Part shown: piece by piece, positions 55,090 through 63,953 of the stretch
Position numbering within the stretch: position 1 is the stretch's first letter
How the letters are laid out: each line of letters begins with the position of its first letter
Origin: G963665085 sp963665085
Lineage (GTDB): Bacteria; Bacteroidota; Bacteroidia; Bacteroidales; JAAAOM01
Assembly: GCA_963665085.2 (NCBI GenBank)
Contig: CAXXXS010000001.1
Coordinates: forward strand, 4,588,001 to 4,652,000
Direction of reading: 5' to 3'
DNA length: 64,000 nt
Notes under the pieces: model-generated
The model's database searches: none
What the model was told of the DNA's origin: nothing
What the model saw: the letters and a program-made list of their open reading frames with translations, nothing else
Translations under genes and position numbers: made by a program

Positions 55090-56445
55090 TTATTGATCTT
55101 CTTTTATTTCCTTTAACATCCTGTATATAGTAGCAGGACCAATGTCTAGTTTTTTTGCTACAAGCCTTACATCGTTATTATATTTTTTTAGAAATGAAAA
55201 TACAATACGCCTGTCATATTCACGTAAGGTAAGTTCTTCTGATGGCATATCTTCGACAATATCACCGCTGTTAAATAAAATATCGTTGGGAGTAATTTCT
55301 TCTCCATCGGATAATGTAACCGCTAATTCTATAACAGACTTTAATTCTCTGATGTTACCAGGAAAATTATATTGTTGTAATTTTTGTCTGGATTGAGTAT
55401 TTAATTTTTTTACCGGTAAGTTATTTTCTTTACAAAATGAATTAATAAAATGTTTTGCGAGAATTAATACATCTGAACCTCTTTCTCTCAAAGGAGGAAG
55501 TTCGATAGGTAATCCCAACAGACGGAAATAGAGATCCTGCCGAAAGTTTCCTTTTTTTACTTCCTGGGCAAGATTTCTGTTTGTGGCAACAATTATTCTA
55601 CAGTTAATTTTTATGCTCTTATTACTTCCTACGCGTGTAATTTCTCTTTCCTGAAGTGCCCTTAATAATTTTGCCTGGAATGTATAATCCATTTCTCCTA
55701 TTTCGTCGAGAAAAAGAGTGCCTCCGTTAGCTTCTTCAAATTTGCCAATTCTCCTGTATGCTGCACCGGTAAAAGCACCTTTCTCATGCCCAAATAATTC
55801 ACTTTCTACCAGTTCAGAAGGGATAGCAGAAACATTAATAGCAACAAAAGGATCTGATTTTTGTTTCGAGTTATAATGAATTGCTTTAGCAACAACTTCT
55901 TTACCCGTTCCGGTTTCACCATAGATAGAAACTGTAATATTTGTTGTTAAGGCTTTGTTTATTAAATCGTATATTTTTTTTATGCTTTCACTTTCACCAA
56001 TTATTGTATCGCTGAAATTGTATTTTTTCTGAACCTCCTTTTGTAATTCTGTAATTTGGTGACGTAATCCAACATTTTTTCGAATATTTTGAACGGTATT
56101 GAGTAATTTTTCCCTTATATCATTTGATTTTACTATATAATCATAGGCCCCTTCTTTGAGTAGCTCAACCACAACATCAATATCGTTCTGTTCTGAAATG
56201 AGAATAACCTGGGTATCGTTGCTTATTTGTTTTATTTGCTTTAATACTTCAATTCCTGTTGTATCTGGTAATCTATAGTCTAATGTAACAACATCAGGAT
56301 GTTTATCCATGTTATCCAAACAGTCTTTACCATTTAAAAAACTCATTACGGAATAATCAGGATTTAGTGATAGGTTATGTACAAGTAAGCGGTTATACCA
56401 GTCGTTATCTTCAACTACAAATATTAAAAAAGGTTTATCATTCAT
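55090..56445 (-). CDS. NtrC-type sigma-54-dependent response regulator
   Basis: This 451-residue activator has a receiver domain with D56 (VVTLDYRLPDTTG), a AAA+ domain with Walker A GETGTGKE at 176-183, the sigma-54 contact loop GAFTGA at 223-228 and GGTLFLDEIGEM as Walker B, and a C-terminal Fis-type helix-turn-helix (VRLVAKKLDIGPATIYRMLKEI). It should activate sigma-54 RNA polymerase from distant sites after phosphorylation. It is the last gene of a three-gene operon, 60 bases after the hybrid kinase. The dyad sites at 54771-54827 and 59637-59660 are its likely binding sites. Confidence 0.95.
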   Translation of the reverse strand: MNDKPFLIFVVEDNDWYNRLLVHNLSLNPDYSVMSFLNGKDCLDNMDKHPDVVTLDYRLPDTTGIEVLKQIKQISNDTQVILISEQNDIDVVVELLKEGAYDYIVKSNDIREKLLNTVQNIRKNVGLRHQITELQKEVQKKYNFSDTIIGESESIKKIYDLINKALTTNITVSIYGETGTGKEVVAKAIHYNSKQKSDPFVAINVSAIPSELVESELFGHEKGAFTGAAYRRIGKFEEANGGTLFLDEIGEMDYTFQAKLLRALQEREITRVGSNKSIKINCRIIVATNRNLAQEVKKGNFRQDLYFRLLGLPIELPPLRERGSDVLILAKHFINSFCKENNLPVKKLNTQSRQKLQQYNFPGNIRELKSVIELAVTLSDGEEITPNDILFNSGDIVEDMPSEELTLREYDRRIVFSFLKKYNNDVRLVAKKLDIGPATIYRMLKEIKEDQ

Positions 56446-56505
56446 TGGATCGGAATAGTTTTCTATAAATAATCACAAAATGTGATTTTAATTTTTGCAA
56501 AAGTA

Positions 56506-59070
56506 CTAAAGTTGTTCTAATTGTTTCCTAAGATTTTTTTGAGCTTCAGAAAAACTGTCTTTTGCCTCTGTATATAATTTTTCTATCTGCACTTTATCTT
56601 TTGCTTTTGCTTTTGCCTCAATCTCTTTTAGTTGGGCAAGAAGTTTATTTAACTCCAGGTGTCGACTGGCAGGAGCTAATTTATGTGCCAAATCGCCTAC
56701 AAGAACATATTTTTCCTGTTCAATAGCAAATTTCATTTCTTTGAACCCATCTATTGTAGAGCGCTCAAATTGTTCTATCATTTCTTCCACAAAATCCAGG
56801 TCATTTCCTGCTGTTCGAATTAAGTTATCCAGGTTTCCTTCTTTTTCTTTTGTTTTTATCTGGACTTTTAAATTTTCCAACGAAGTATCATTATAAATTT
56901 CTTTGTTTATGATGTGTAAAAGTTCTTCCTCTGTAAAAGGTTTTATTAGAAATGCATTAAAAAATTCTTTTGTTTCATCAGGGATATTATTTGATATATC
57001 AGCTGTAATACCAATTACAGGAACATCGCTTTTTGATTGTTTTAAAGTTTCCCGAATAAATTTAGTTGCCATCATCCCATTTATTTCTGGCATTCGCAGA
57101 TCCATCAGAATTATGTCATAGGTTTTATTTTGAAGAAATTCAATAGCCTCCATACCATTTTTGGCCATATCATATTTTACTTTCCATTTATTTAGGATGG
57201 TGGAAATAAGCATCCTGTTGTATTCTTCGTCATCGGCAATTAAAAATTTGAACCCTTTTGGAATAGCACTCTCTGTTTGTTTTTGTACTGTAGAAACAAT
57301 TTGATCTCTATCTCCAATTTTAAATTCCAATACACATGTAACTGTAGTTCCTACTCCTTTTTTACTATCTACTTTTACAGAACCATTAAATAACTCAACA
57401 AGTTTCTTAACAATAGATAAACCTAAACCTGTACCACCATATTTAACTGCAATTTCTTGATCTTCCTGGGTAAAATCCTGAAATATTTTCTCAAGTTTGG
57501 ATGATTCTATTCCTAAACCAGTATCTTTTACGGTTAATGTCATTGTGGCTAAATCTTTTGATTCTGTCGCTTGTATTAATGACACTACTTCAATCGTCCC
57601 TTCTTGTGTGAATTTAACCGCATTGCTTAACAGGTTTGATAATATCTGTTGAAATCGATTTGAATCGCCATATAACGCAAGGTTTTCTTCGTTATAAATT
57701 CGACAAATAATAAAATTATTTTTTGTCCTGGCAAGTTCTGAAAATAAGGAACTTGTATTCTCAACTACACGCTCTGCAATAAAATGTGTGTTTTGTAGAG
57801 ACAGTTTTCCTGCCTGAAGTTTAGAGAAATCAAGAATATCGTTTATAAGTCTGAGTAATTGCTCACTAGCCGAATTTACAACATGCATTTTTTCCTTTAT
57901 ATTCTTATTTAGTGGCATGTCAAGCAATTGTTTTATAAATCCAACTATTGCATTGAGCGGTGTTCGTATTTCATGACTTACGTTTGCCATGAATAGTTCT
58001 TTTGCCTTTGATAATTCTTCTGTTTCTTTTCTGGACTTAATAAGCGCATTGTTATATTCCCTGTTTTTACGGGCGTATTTTATAAGTAGAAACAGGACCA
58101 TAATGGATAAAATAGTACTGGCCAAAATAAAAAATCCCAGGTATTTATAGGTGCTGTCGGCTAATTCTCCAGCTTTTTTATAACGCGCTAAATCATTCTT
58201 TTTTTCATATTCCTCGAGTTGGGACATCAATGATAGCAGGGCATCATTAATCTTATTATTATTGGCAGCTAGTTCTGTTTCTTTTTCTTGTAGCTTTAAA
58301 ACATTTTCTATCTCGTTCTTTTCAATTTTATTAAGTTTCTCAAGAATTTTTTTGTTTTTATCTGCTTTTGGTTCTAAGATAGTTTGCGAATTTGTTTTTA
58401 AAGCCAGATTTGGTTCTGCATTTTCCAGTATTTCGGGTTTTGTCTCTGTTGGTTTTATTCCTATGTCTTCCTCTTCTTTTTCTTTCTTCCCAAATAATCT
58501 TTGAAAAAATCCCTTTTTCTCTATGATAACTGTATCTACCCGTACTTTGTTCTCTTTTTTTATATTGTCAATTGATGCATTATCAGCAATAGATTTAATG
58601 TTGATTGTGTCGTACTCAACTGTTTTTATTTCTCTGGCCAGATCCGATATGGCATTCTGAATAGTGTCCTTTCTCCATATAAGCACCATCTCATTCCAGA
58701 TTTCATTTTTTGAATCCACTAAACATTGGATAGTATCTATTTTAGCTGTGAACCATTCATCTCCGGGATATTGTTTGTATAACGAATCTATACTGGCATG
58801 AATTTGAGAACGTAAATTTTCATATTTTTTAAAATAGCTATAGTTTTTTGTAATTCCATAAAGTCTAATGTTGTTATCCGCACTTTCGAAATTCGTTGAT
58901 ATTTCCCTGATAGTAGCCAAACCATTTTGGGGTGCATTGTCTTTATAAATCATGGTAACTACAGAAGACAGGCTCTTATAAGACAAATAGCCTGTTAGCA
59001 TAATTATAAGTACACCAGCAAAAAGCAAAATCCCAATTTTTGCAGGCATTGAAACTTTTATTTTGGACAT
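56506..59070 (-). CDS. Hybrid sensor histidine kinase with receiver and HPt domains
   Basis: This 854-residue phosphorelay protein has a first membrane helix at about 11-30, a periplasmic helical sensor region with a charged, repetitive stretch at about 170-270, and a second helix at 309-331. The cytoplasmic part carries HisKA with H366 (VSHEIRTP), an ATPase (LLSNAVKFTQEG, GGTGLGLSIVKKL), a receiver with D657 (ILMDLRMPEING) and an HPt domain with H796 (LAHKLAPASRHL). This makes a full His-Asp-His relay in one chain, feeding the NtrC-type regulator downstream and perhaps the single receiver upstream. It starts nine bases after the receiver gene ends. Confidence 0.95.
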   Translation of the reverse strand: MSKIKVSMPAKIGILLFAGVLIIMLTGYLSYKSLSSVVTMIYKDNAPQNGLATIREISTNFESADNNIRLYGITKNYSYFKKYENLRSQIHASIDSLYKQYPGDEWFTAKIDTIQCLVDSKNEIWNEMVLIWRKDTIQNAISDLAREIKTVEYDTINIKSIADNASIDNIKKENKVRVDTVIIEKKGFFQRLFGKKEKEEEDIGIKPTETKPEILENAEPNLALKTNSQTILEPKADKNKKILEKLNKIEKNEIENVLKLQEKETELAANNNKINDALLSLMSQLEEYEKKNDLARYKKAGELADSTYKYLGFFILASTILSIMVLFLLIKYARKNREYNNALIKSRKETEELSKAKELFMANVSHEIRTPLNAIVGFIKQLLDMPLNKNIKEKMHVVNSASEQLLRLINDILDFSKLQAGKLSLQNTHFIAERVVENTSSLFSELARTKNNFIICRIYNEENLALYGDSNRFQQILSNLLSNAVKFTQEGTIEVVSLIQATESKDLATMTLTVKDTGLGIESSKLEKIFQDFTQEDQEIAVKYGGTGLGLSIVKKLVELFNGSVKVDSKKGVGTTVTCVLEFKIGDRDQIVSTVQKQTESAIPKGFKFLIADDEEYNRMLISTILNKWKVKYDMAKNGMEAIEFLQNKTYDIILMDLRMPEINGMMATKFIRETLKQSKSDVPVIGITADISNNIPDETKEFFNAFLIKPFTEEELLHIINKEIYNDTSLENLKVQIKTKEKEGNLDNLIRTAGNDLDFVEEMIEQFERSTIDGFKEMKFAIEQEKYVLVGDLAHKLAPASRHLELNKLLAQLKEIEAKAKAKDKVQIEKLYTEAKDSFSEAQKNLRKQLEQL

Positions 59071-59079
59071 TACAAAGTT

Positions 59080-59526
59080 TTAAAGGTTCTGGATATATTG
59101 CTCAAGCATCATACAACAGATTTCTGGTGTATGTTCTCTTTTTAAAACTTTTGTAAAGGTAGGATTTTTTACATTTTTCATTTTCTTTATCACTCTTTCT
59201 GATTGTGATATCATCACAATTTTTATCCCTTCATTCTGTTCAACAAGAAGCTTTATGATATGCTGGCCATTTATTCCATTTCCCAGGTAATAATCTACAA
59301 AAGCAATGGTTGGGAGCTCATTGTTTACGAGCGATCTGGCTTTTTCCAGGCAGTCTTCCGGTGTGTTGAATTCTTCAATTTTTAAATTGAAATTATCCTT
59401 TATTTGGGGGGTATTACCGAAATTTTTGAATTTTTTAGCCAAAAGTTTGCTATAGAACATATCGTCTTCTAATATTAATAACTCAACTTTTTTCCTTCCG
59501 GTTCTATCTATAGCGTTAATATTCAT
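59080..59526 (-). CDS. Stand-alone receiver domain protein
   Basis: This 148-residue protein is a single receiver domain: the acidic pair is LEDDM at about 19-23, the phospho-acceptor is D78 (IAFVDYYLGNGING), and K123-like residues follow in VKNPTFTKVLKREHT. It has no output domain. It is the first gene of the operon, nine bases before the hybrid kinase gene. It probably tunes phosphate flow as a sink or shuttle. A perfect dyad and a weak -24/-12 element lie upstream. Confidence 0.88.
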   Translation of the reverse strand: MNINAIDRTGRKKVELLILEDDMFYSKLLAKKFKNFGNTPQIKDNFNLKIEEFNTPEDCLEKARSLVNNELPTIAFVDYYLGNGINGQHIIKLLVEQNEGIKIVMISQSERVIKKMKNVKNPTFTKVLKREHTPEICCMMLEQYIQNL

Positions 59527-59563
59527 GCGTTAATGATTAAATTTTCAGGAGTTATTTATTTTA

Positions 59564-59577
59564 TCAATACTTATTCC
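59564..59577 (-). promoter_or_regulatory. Weak -24/-12-like element of the phosphorelay operon
   Basis: The minus strand reads GGAATAAGTATTGA: GG and TTG are in the right places with ten bases between, but the -12 C is A. It fits sigma-54 less well than the element at 54686. Confidence 0.35.
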
Positions 59578-59636
59578 TTAATGTATATATTTGAATATTA
59601 GTATGTTTGTTGTGTGAGTGTTTTACTACGTGTATC

Positions 59637-59660
59637 AAAATGAGAATTAATTCTCATTTT
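59637..59660. promoter_or_regulatory. Perfect 24-bp palindrome, candidate activator site
   Basis: AAAATGAGAATT is followed directly by its reverse complement. The core TGAGAA-TTAA-TTCTCA matches the dyad in the direct repeats at 54771-54827. It lies about 60 bases upstream of the -24-like element. It is also downstream of the MarR gene, where it could act as a hairpin, but lacks a T run. Confidence 0.65.
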
Positions 59661-59682
59661 GAGTTATTTAGGTACTATTTGG

Positions 59683-60114
59683 TTATTCAATAATCCATTC
59701 TTTTCGAAAGAGTAATTTTAGTTTATCGATTTCATCTTTACCCAGTAACTTTACCAGTTTCTCTTCCATCTGTATTTTCATCTGGTTATTTTTCTCGCAG
59801 TAATTTTTACCAGTTTTTGTCAGAAATAAAATTTTATCTCTTTTATTTCCGTCAATAAAACGAGATGAAACATACCCCATAGATTCTAATTTTTGAACAC
59901 TTTTTTGCATAGCTTGTCTTGTTATTCCAACTATTCCTGCAGCTTTGGATATGCTCAAACTTTGTTGTTCTATTTTTGCTAATAGATGCCATTCTGCATG
60001 TGAAAAATGCACATCTGATTCTTGTTTCCAACTCTCTTCTACTGTTTTTCTCAAATAAGCATGTTTCTCACTTATAAGATCTATAATAGTCAGTTTGTTA
60101 ATATCAAATTTCAT
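59683..60114 (-). CDS. MarR-family transcriptional regulator
   Basis: This 143-residue regulator has a winged helix-turn-helix: LLAKIEQQSLSISKAAGIVGITRQAMQKSVQKLESMGYVSS with the wing RFIDGNKRDKILFLTKTGK. The flanking helices form the dimer interface. It is divergent from a DUF2798 gene, and a dyad overlapping that gene's promoter is its probable operator. MarR proteins usually respond to small aromatic or oxidising molecules; the ligand here is unknown. Confidence 0.9.
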   Translation of the reverse strand: MKFDINKLTIIDLISEKHAYLRKTVEESWKQESDVHFSHAEWHLLAKIEQQSLSISKAAGIVGITRQAMQKSVQKLESMGYVSSRFIDGNKRDKILFLTKTGKNYCEKNNQMKIQMEEKLVKLLGKDEIDKLKLLFRKEWIIE

Positions 60115-60134
60115 TTGTTATCAGGATAATTATC

Positions 60135-60154
60135 GTCAATTAAGTTGACAACTT
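60135..60154. promoter_or_regulatory. Candidate MarR operator
   Basis: Two overlapping dyads occur: GTCAA-TTAAG-TTGAC at 60135-60149 and AAGTT-GAC-AACTT at 60142-60154. They overlap the -33 box of the DUF2798 promoter, consistent with repression. Confidence 0.6.
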
Positions 60155-60174
60155 ACAAATTATTTATAATTTTG
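60145..60174 (+). promoter_or_regulatory. Promoter of the DUF2798 gene
   Basis: TTG at 60145-60147 and TAATTTTG at 60167-60174 are separated by 19 bases, a good Bacteroidota -33/-7 pair. The expected start is near 60181, 30 bases before the ATG. Confidence 0.7.
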
Positions 60175-60210
60175 CACGCAATTAATAACAAATAATTTAG
60201 GTTTACAGGT

Positions 60211-60678
60211 ATGGGGGAGACAAAACTTCAAAAAAATATTTTTACGGTAATGATGTGTTGTGGTATGGTCCTGGGGATGACTGCTTACAATATTATTCTT
60301 CATGTTGGATTCTCAGCAAGTGTTTTTAGAATGTTAGTAAAAGAAATATGGTTGGTTTTTACCGTTGCATTTATTCTTGACTATTTTATAGTTGGGCCAT
60401 TTGCAAAAAAACAAGTGTTTTCTATTGTGAAACCAAATACTAAAAAAATCATAATTATCCTGAGTATCTCATCAACTATGGTTGTATGTATGGTTCTCTT
60501 AATGTCAATTTTTGGATCTATTTTATCAGAAGGTTTCTCATTTAATGCAGTAAAAATATACCCTAAAACTGTTTTATTTAATTTTATTGCTGCTTTACCG
60601 TTAAACCTTATTGTGGTTTCTCCTCTCGTTAGATTTTTATTTCTTAAAATATTTCCGGCGAAGGTTGTTATTGGATAA
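60211..60678 (+). CDS. DUF2798-type membrane protein
   Basis: This 155-residue protein has four predicted helices at about 10-30, 42-66, 82-108 and 125-147. The first half (IFTVMMCCGMVLGMTAYNI, then EIWLVFTVAFILDYFIVGPFA) resembles DUF2798, and the second half repeats the same two-helix plan (MSIFGSILSEGF, LPLNLIVVSPLVRFLFLKIF). The family function is unknown. It is divergent from marR and behind a promoter with an overlapping operator, so it is likely derepressed by the MarR ligand. The 252 bases downstream hold no supported gene. Confidence 0.75.
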   Translation: MGETKLQKNIFTVMMCCGMVLGMTAYNIILHVGFSASVFRMLVKEIWLVFTVAFILDYFIVGPFAKKQVFSIVKPNTKKIIIILSISSTMVVCMVLLMSIFGSILSEGFSFNAVKIYPKTVLFNFIAALPLNLIVVSPLVRFLFLKIFPAKVVIG

Positions 60679-60930
60679 TAATGAAGCTTAAAAAAAATTG
60701 AATTTATTAAAGAAGTACTTTTTACATGTGTGTTCTTATTATTATACCGCAACTAATGAATTCATCGTTTCTATAAAATTCAAAAACATTTTCATTCTTT
60801 TTAAAAGAAAATGTCAACTATTAGAATGAATGATTCTGTTGTTGAAATAATTACATCCAAACCTAATTTTTGTACAAAAGGTGTTCTGAATAAAATTAGA
60901 ATATATGTGTAAAAGTAAAAACAAAATTTT

Positions 60931-62427
60931 TTAGTTATCTACATCTTTTAAAATCACATCGTGAGCTCCACCTTCAATAATGCTGGTTGAAGAAACCAAT
61001 GTAATTTTAGCATTTGTTTTTAATCCGTTAAGTGTTAAAACACCACAACTGCACATAGTGGATTTAATCTTTCCCAAAGTCTGTTCTAAGTTATCTTTTA
61101 ACTTTCCGGCATAAGGAACATAACTATCAACACCTTCTTCGAATTTAAGGTTACTGCTTCCCCCCATATCATATCTCTGCCAGTTTCTTGCCCTGTTTGA
61201 GCCTTCTCCCCAGTATTCTTTCACATAATTTCCACCAATGAATAGTTTTCGGGTTGGACTTTCATCAAAACGGGCGAAATATCTGCCCATCATCAAAAAA
61301 TCTGCTCCCATTGCGAGGGCCAATGTCATATGATAATCCTGAACAATACCACCATCTGAGCATATAGGAACATATTCACCTGTTTCTTCAAAATATTTGT
61401 CCCTTGCTTCAGCAACATCGATTAATGCCGTAGCCTGACCTCTTCCTATACCTTTTTGCTCTCGGGTTATACAGATAGATCCTCCACCAACACCTACTTT
61501 AACAAAATCGGCACCGGCCTGGGCAAGATACATAAATCCTTCTTTGTCAACTACGTTGCCTGCTCCGATTAAAATATTATTTCCATATTTTTCCCTAACA
61601 TATTCTATTGTTTCTTTTTGCCATTCCGAAAAGCCATCGGATGAATCGATACAAAGTACATCAACACCTGCTGCAACAAGTGCAGGAATACGTTCTTTAT
61701 AATCACGGGTATTAATTCCGGCCCCAACAATCAATCGTTTTTGAGAATCCAGTAATTCATTGGGATTCCTTTTATGACTATCATAATCTTTACGGAAAAC
61801 GAAATATTTTAAGTTTTGGTTTTTGTCAACAATGGGTAATGCATTTAATTTGTGTTCCCAAATTATATCATTGGCTTCACTTAGAGTAATATCATCCTTG
61901 GCAGTAATCATATTCTCAAAAGGAGTCATAAACTCTTTTACTTTTTTATCAAGGCTATCCCTGCTTACTCTATAATCACGACTGGTTACAATTCCAAGAA
62001 GCTTACCAGAAGATTTTCCGTTTTCGGTTACACCGACCGTAGAAAATCCGGTTTTTTCTTTTAATTCAATAATATCTTTTAATGTGTTTTCCGGAGATAT
62101 GTTTGCCCTGCTTTCAACAAAACCGGCTTTGTGTTTTTTTACTTCCATAACCATTTTTGCCTGAGATTCTATAGGTTGTGAACCAAAAATAAAAGATAGG
62201 CCACCTTCTTTTGCCAATGCAACTGCTAATTTACTATCTGAAACGGATTGCATTATGGCTGAAACAAAAGGAATATTTAAACTGATTTTTGGAGTATCTC
62301 CTTTTTTATATCGAACTAGTGGGGTGTTCAATTTTGTGTTGTCAGGAGTATTTAATTTTGTTGTTAACCCTGGTATAATTAAGAATTCGTTGAATGTTCT
62401 TGATACTTCGTTTATAATATTTGCCAT
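60931..62427 (-). CDS. guaB: Inosine-5'-monophosphate dehydrogenase
   Basis: This 498-residue enzyme converts IMP to XMP, the first step to GMP. The barrel shows LNIPFVSAIMQSVSD, GAGINTRDYKERIPAL, DSSDGFSEWQKETI and the catalytic Cys319 in VGVGGGSICITREQKG; CBS-domain segments lie at about 100-215. The flap region includes NRARNWQRYDMGG. A tandem 12-base repeat gives two in-frame ATGs (62439 and 62427) in the sequence MANIMANII. The later ATG is chosen; longer upstream starts lie inside the promoter at 62462-62491, so they cannot be used. It belongs to a Bacteroidota-type IMPDH subgroup in which SICITREQ replaces the more common SICTTR. Confidence 0.93.
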   Translation of the reverse strand: MANIINEVSRTFNEFLIIPGLTTKLNTPDNTKLNTPLVRYKKGDTPKISLNIPFVSAIMQSVSDSKLAVALAKEGGLSFIFGSQPIESQAKMVMEVKKHKAGFVESRANISPENTLKDIIELKEKTGFSTVGVTENGKSSGKLLGIVTSRDYRVSRDSLDKKVKEFMTPFENMITAKDDITLSEANDIIWEHKLNALPIVDKNQNLKYFVFRKDYDSHKRNPNELLDSQKRLIVGAGINTRDYKERIPALVAAGVDVLCIDSSDGFSEWQKETIEYVREKYGNNILIGAGNVVDKEGFMYLAQAGADFVKVGVGGGSICITREQKGIGRGQATALIDVAEARDKYFEETGEYVPICSDGGIVQDYHMTLALAMGADFLMMGRYFARFDESPTRKLFIGGNYVKEYWGEGSNRARNWQRYDMGGSSNLKFEEGVDSYVPYAGKLKDNLEQTLGKIKSTMCSCGVLTLNGLKTNAKITLVSSTSIIEGGAHDVILKDVDN

Positions 62428-62461
62428 AATATTTGCCATAATATTTTCTGTAAAAATTTTG

Positions 62462-62491
62462 CAAAAATAGAATAATATTACGTCTATCAAA
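62462..62491 (-). promoter_or_regulatory. Promoter of guaB
   Basis: On the minus strand TTTG (62488-62491) and TATTTTTG (62462-62469) are 18 bases apart, an excellent -33/-7 match. The expected start is near 62455, 16-28 bases before the candidate ATGs. Confidence 0.75.
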
Positions 62492-62616
62492 TGATTTGGT
62501 ACATGATTTTTAAAGTTACTACTTTATACTCATTGACTAAATAGGTAACAAAAACAAAATTTAAAAAAGTTGAGCAGTTTATCTGTTTTAAAAATGTTAA
62601 ATTTCTAAATGTGTTT

Positions 62617-62645
62617 TTTGTTAAATAAATATTCTTTTATACTTG
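62617..62645 (+). promoter_or_regulatory. Promoter of the PQQ-like gene
   Basis: TTTG at 62617-62620 and TATACTTG at 62638-62645 are 17 bases apart; the -7 box has one mismatch. The leader would be about 48 bases. Confidence 0.5.
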
Positions 62646-62699
62646 CAAATATTGATACGGAGTAAAAGCTTTAACTAATTAATATTAAAAAAGAAAACG

Positions 62700-63953
62700 A
62701 TGCAAAAACTACTTAAATTAATCATCTTATTTTCAGCAATTTTCATGATAGAATTTCAAACTAATGCGCAGAAAATTTCTGAGTGGAGACCTGAAAACCG
62801 TACTGGAGTATCTAATGAGACCGGATTATTGAAAGTATGGCCAGAAGGAGGCCCCAGACTGATTTGGGAAAACCTGTTACTAACGAAAGGACATTCGTCA
62901 CCTTCATTTGGAGAGAATAAGATGTTTATTACAGGAATGGAAGAGGGGAATGATATTCTATATGCACTGGATTTAAATGGAAAAATCCTTTGGCAAAAAG
63001 TGATGGGACGTGCCTGGAATGGCTCATTTCCTGAAAGCAGATCAACACCAACTGTTGAAGGAGATAGGGTGTATACTTGCAGTGGAATAGGAGATTTAGC
63101 TTGTTTTAACGCTAACTCAGGCGAAATGATTTGGTCGTATAAAGCAAGTGAAGAGAATAAAGGGACTTATGGTAACTGGGGAATAGCAGAATCGCTATTA
63201 ATTGATGGGGAACAGATTTATTTCTCTCCTGGAGGACCTGAAACAAATACACTTGCTCTTAACAAAAATACAGGTAAAATTATTTGGAAAACAAAAAGTT
63301 TGGATGATAAACCCGGATATGTTTCTCCTATTCTTGTGAAACATGCAGGAAAGAAAATGCTTATCAATGTTTCCTTGGATCATGTTTATGCGGTGGATGT
63401 AACCAATGGCGAAATTCTATGGACAGTTGGTCATGTTAATCCCCGACAGAATGGCCGCGATAATATATTTTGTACAACTCCTTTATTTAAAGATGGGAAA
63501 GTATATGTTACTGCCGGCTATGATATTGGAGCTTACCAGGTGAAAATTGCAGATGATGGTAATAGTGCAGAAGTTGTTTGGAGTGATAATGTTCTTGATG
63601 TTCACCATGGAGGTGTTGTTTTAGTTGATGGATATATTTATGGTTCCAATTGGCAAAATAATTCAACGGGAAACTGGTGCTGCATTGATTGGGAAACAGG
63701 TAAAAAGATGTGGGAAGAAACTTGGAATTGTAAAGGTTCAATCATTGCAGCCGAAGGCATGCTTTATATTTATGATGAAAAAAGAGGAAATGTGGGGTTG
63801 TTAAATGCTAATTCTGATAAATTTGATTTGGTTAGTTCATTTGTAATTAAACAAGGTAATAATGGTCCATTTTGGGCTCACCCGGTTATTCGAAATGGAA
63901 TTCTATATATAAGGCATAACAATGCTTTGATGGCATATGATATAAAAAAATAA
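62700..63953 (+). CDS. Secreted PQQ-like beta-propeller protein
   Basis: This 417-residue protein has a signal peptide (MQKLLKLIILFSAIFMIEFQTNA). WRPENRTGVSNETGLLKVWPEGGPRLIW and the repeated ALDLNGKILWQK, CFNANSGEMIWSY, ALNKNTGKIIWKT and AVDVTNGEILWTV blades show a PQQ-like (BamB-like) beta-propeller. The residues needed to bind PQQ and calcium in true quinoprotein dehydrogenases are not evident, so binding of another ligand or protein is as likely. Its own promoter lies upstream. The last 47 bases of the window after it show nothing recognisable. Confidence 0.85.
   Translation: MQKLLKLIILFSAIFMIEFQTNAQKISEWRPENRTGVSNETGLLKVWPEGGPRLIWENLLLTKGHSSPSFGENKMFITGMEEGNDILYALDLNGKILWQKVMGRAWNGSFPESRSTPTVEGDRVYTCSGIGDLACFNANSGEMIWSYKASEENKGTYGNWGIAESLLIDGEQIYFSPGGPETNTLALNKNTGKIIWKTKSLDDKPGYVSPILVKHAGKKMLINVSLDHVYAVDVTNGEILWTVGHVNPRQNGRDNIFCTTPLFKDGKVYVTAGYDIGAYQVKIADDGNSAEVVWSDNVLDVHHGGVVLVDGYIYGSNWQNNSTGNWCCIDWETGKKMWEETWNCKGSIIAAEGMLYIYDEKRGNVGLLNANSDKFDLVSSFVIKQGNNGPFWAHPVIRNGILYIRHNNALMAYDIKK

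Noticed and set aside
60811..60912. A 33-residue open frame after the DUF2798 gene.
   Set aside because: No promoter, no ribosome site, no recognisable motif and ordinary AT-rich composition; it is as expected by chance.
62428..62490. A longer guaB start at 62490.
   Set aside because: That codon lies inside the -33/-7 promoter, upstream of the predicted transcription start, and the extra residues do not match the family.
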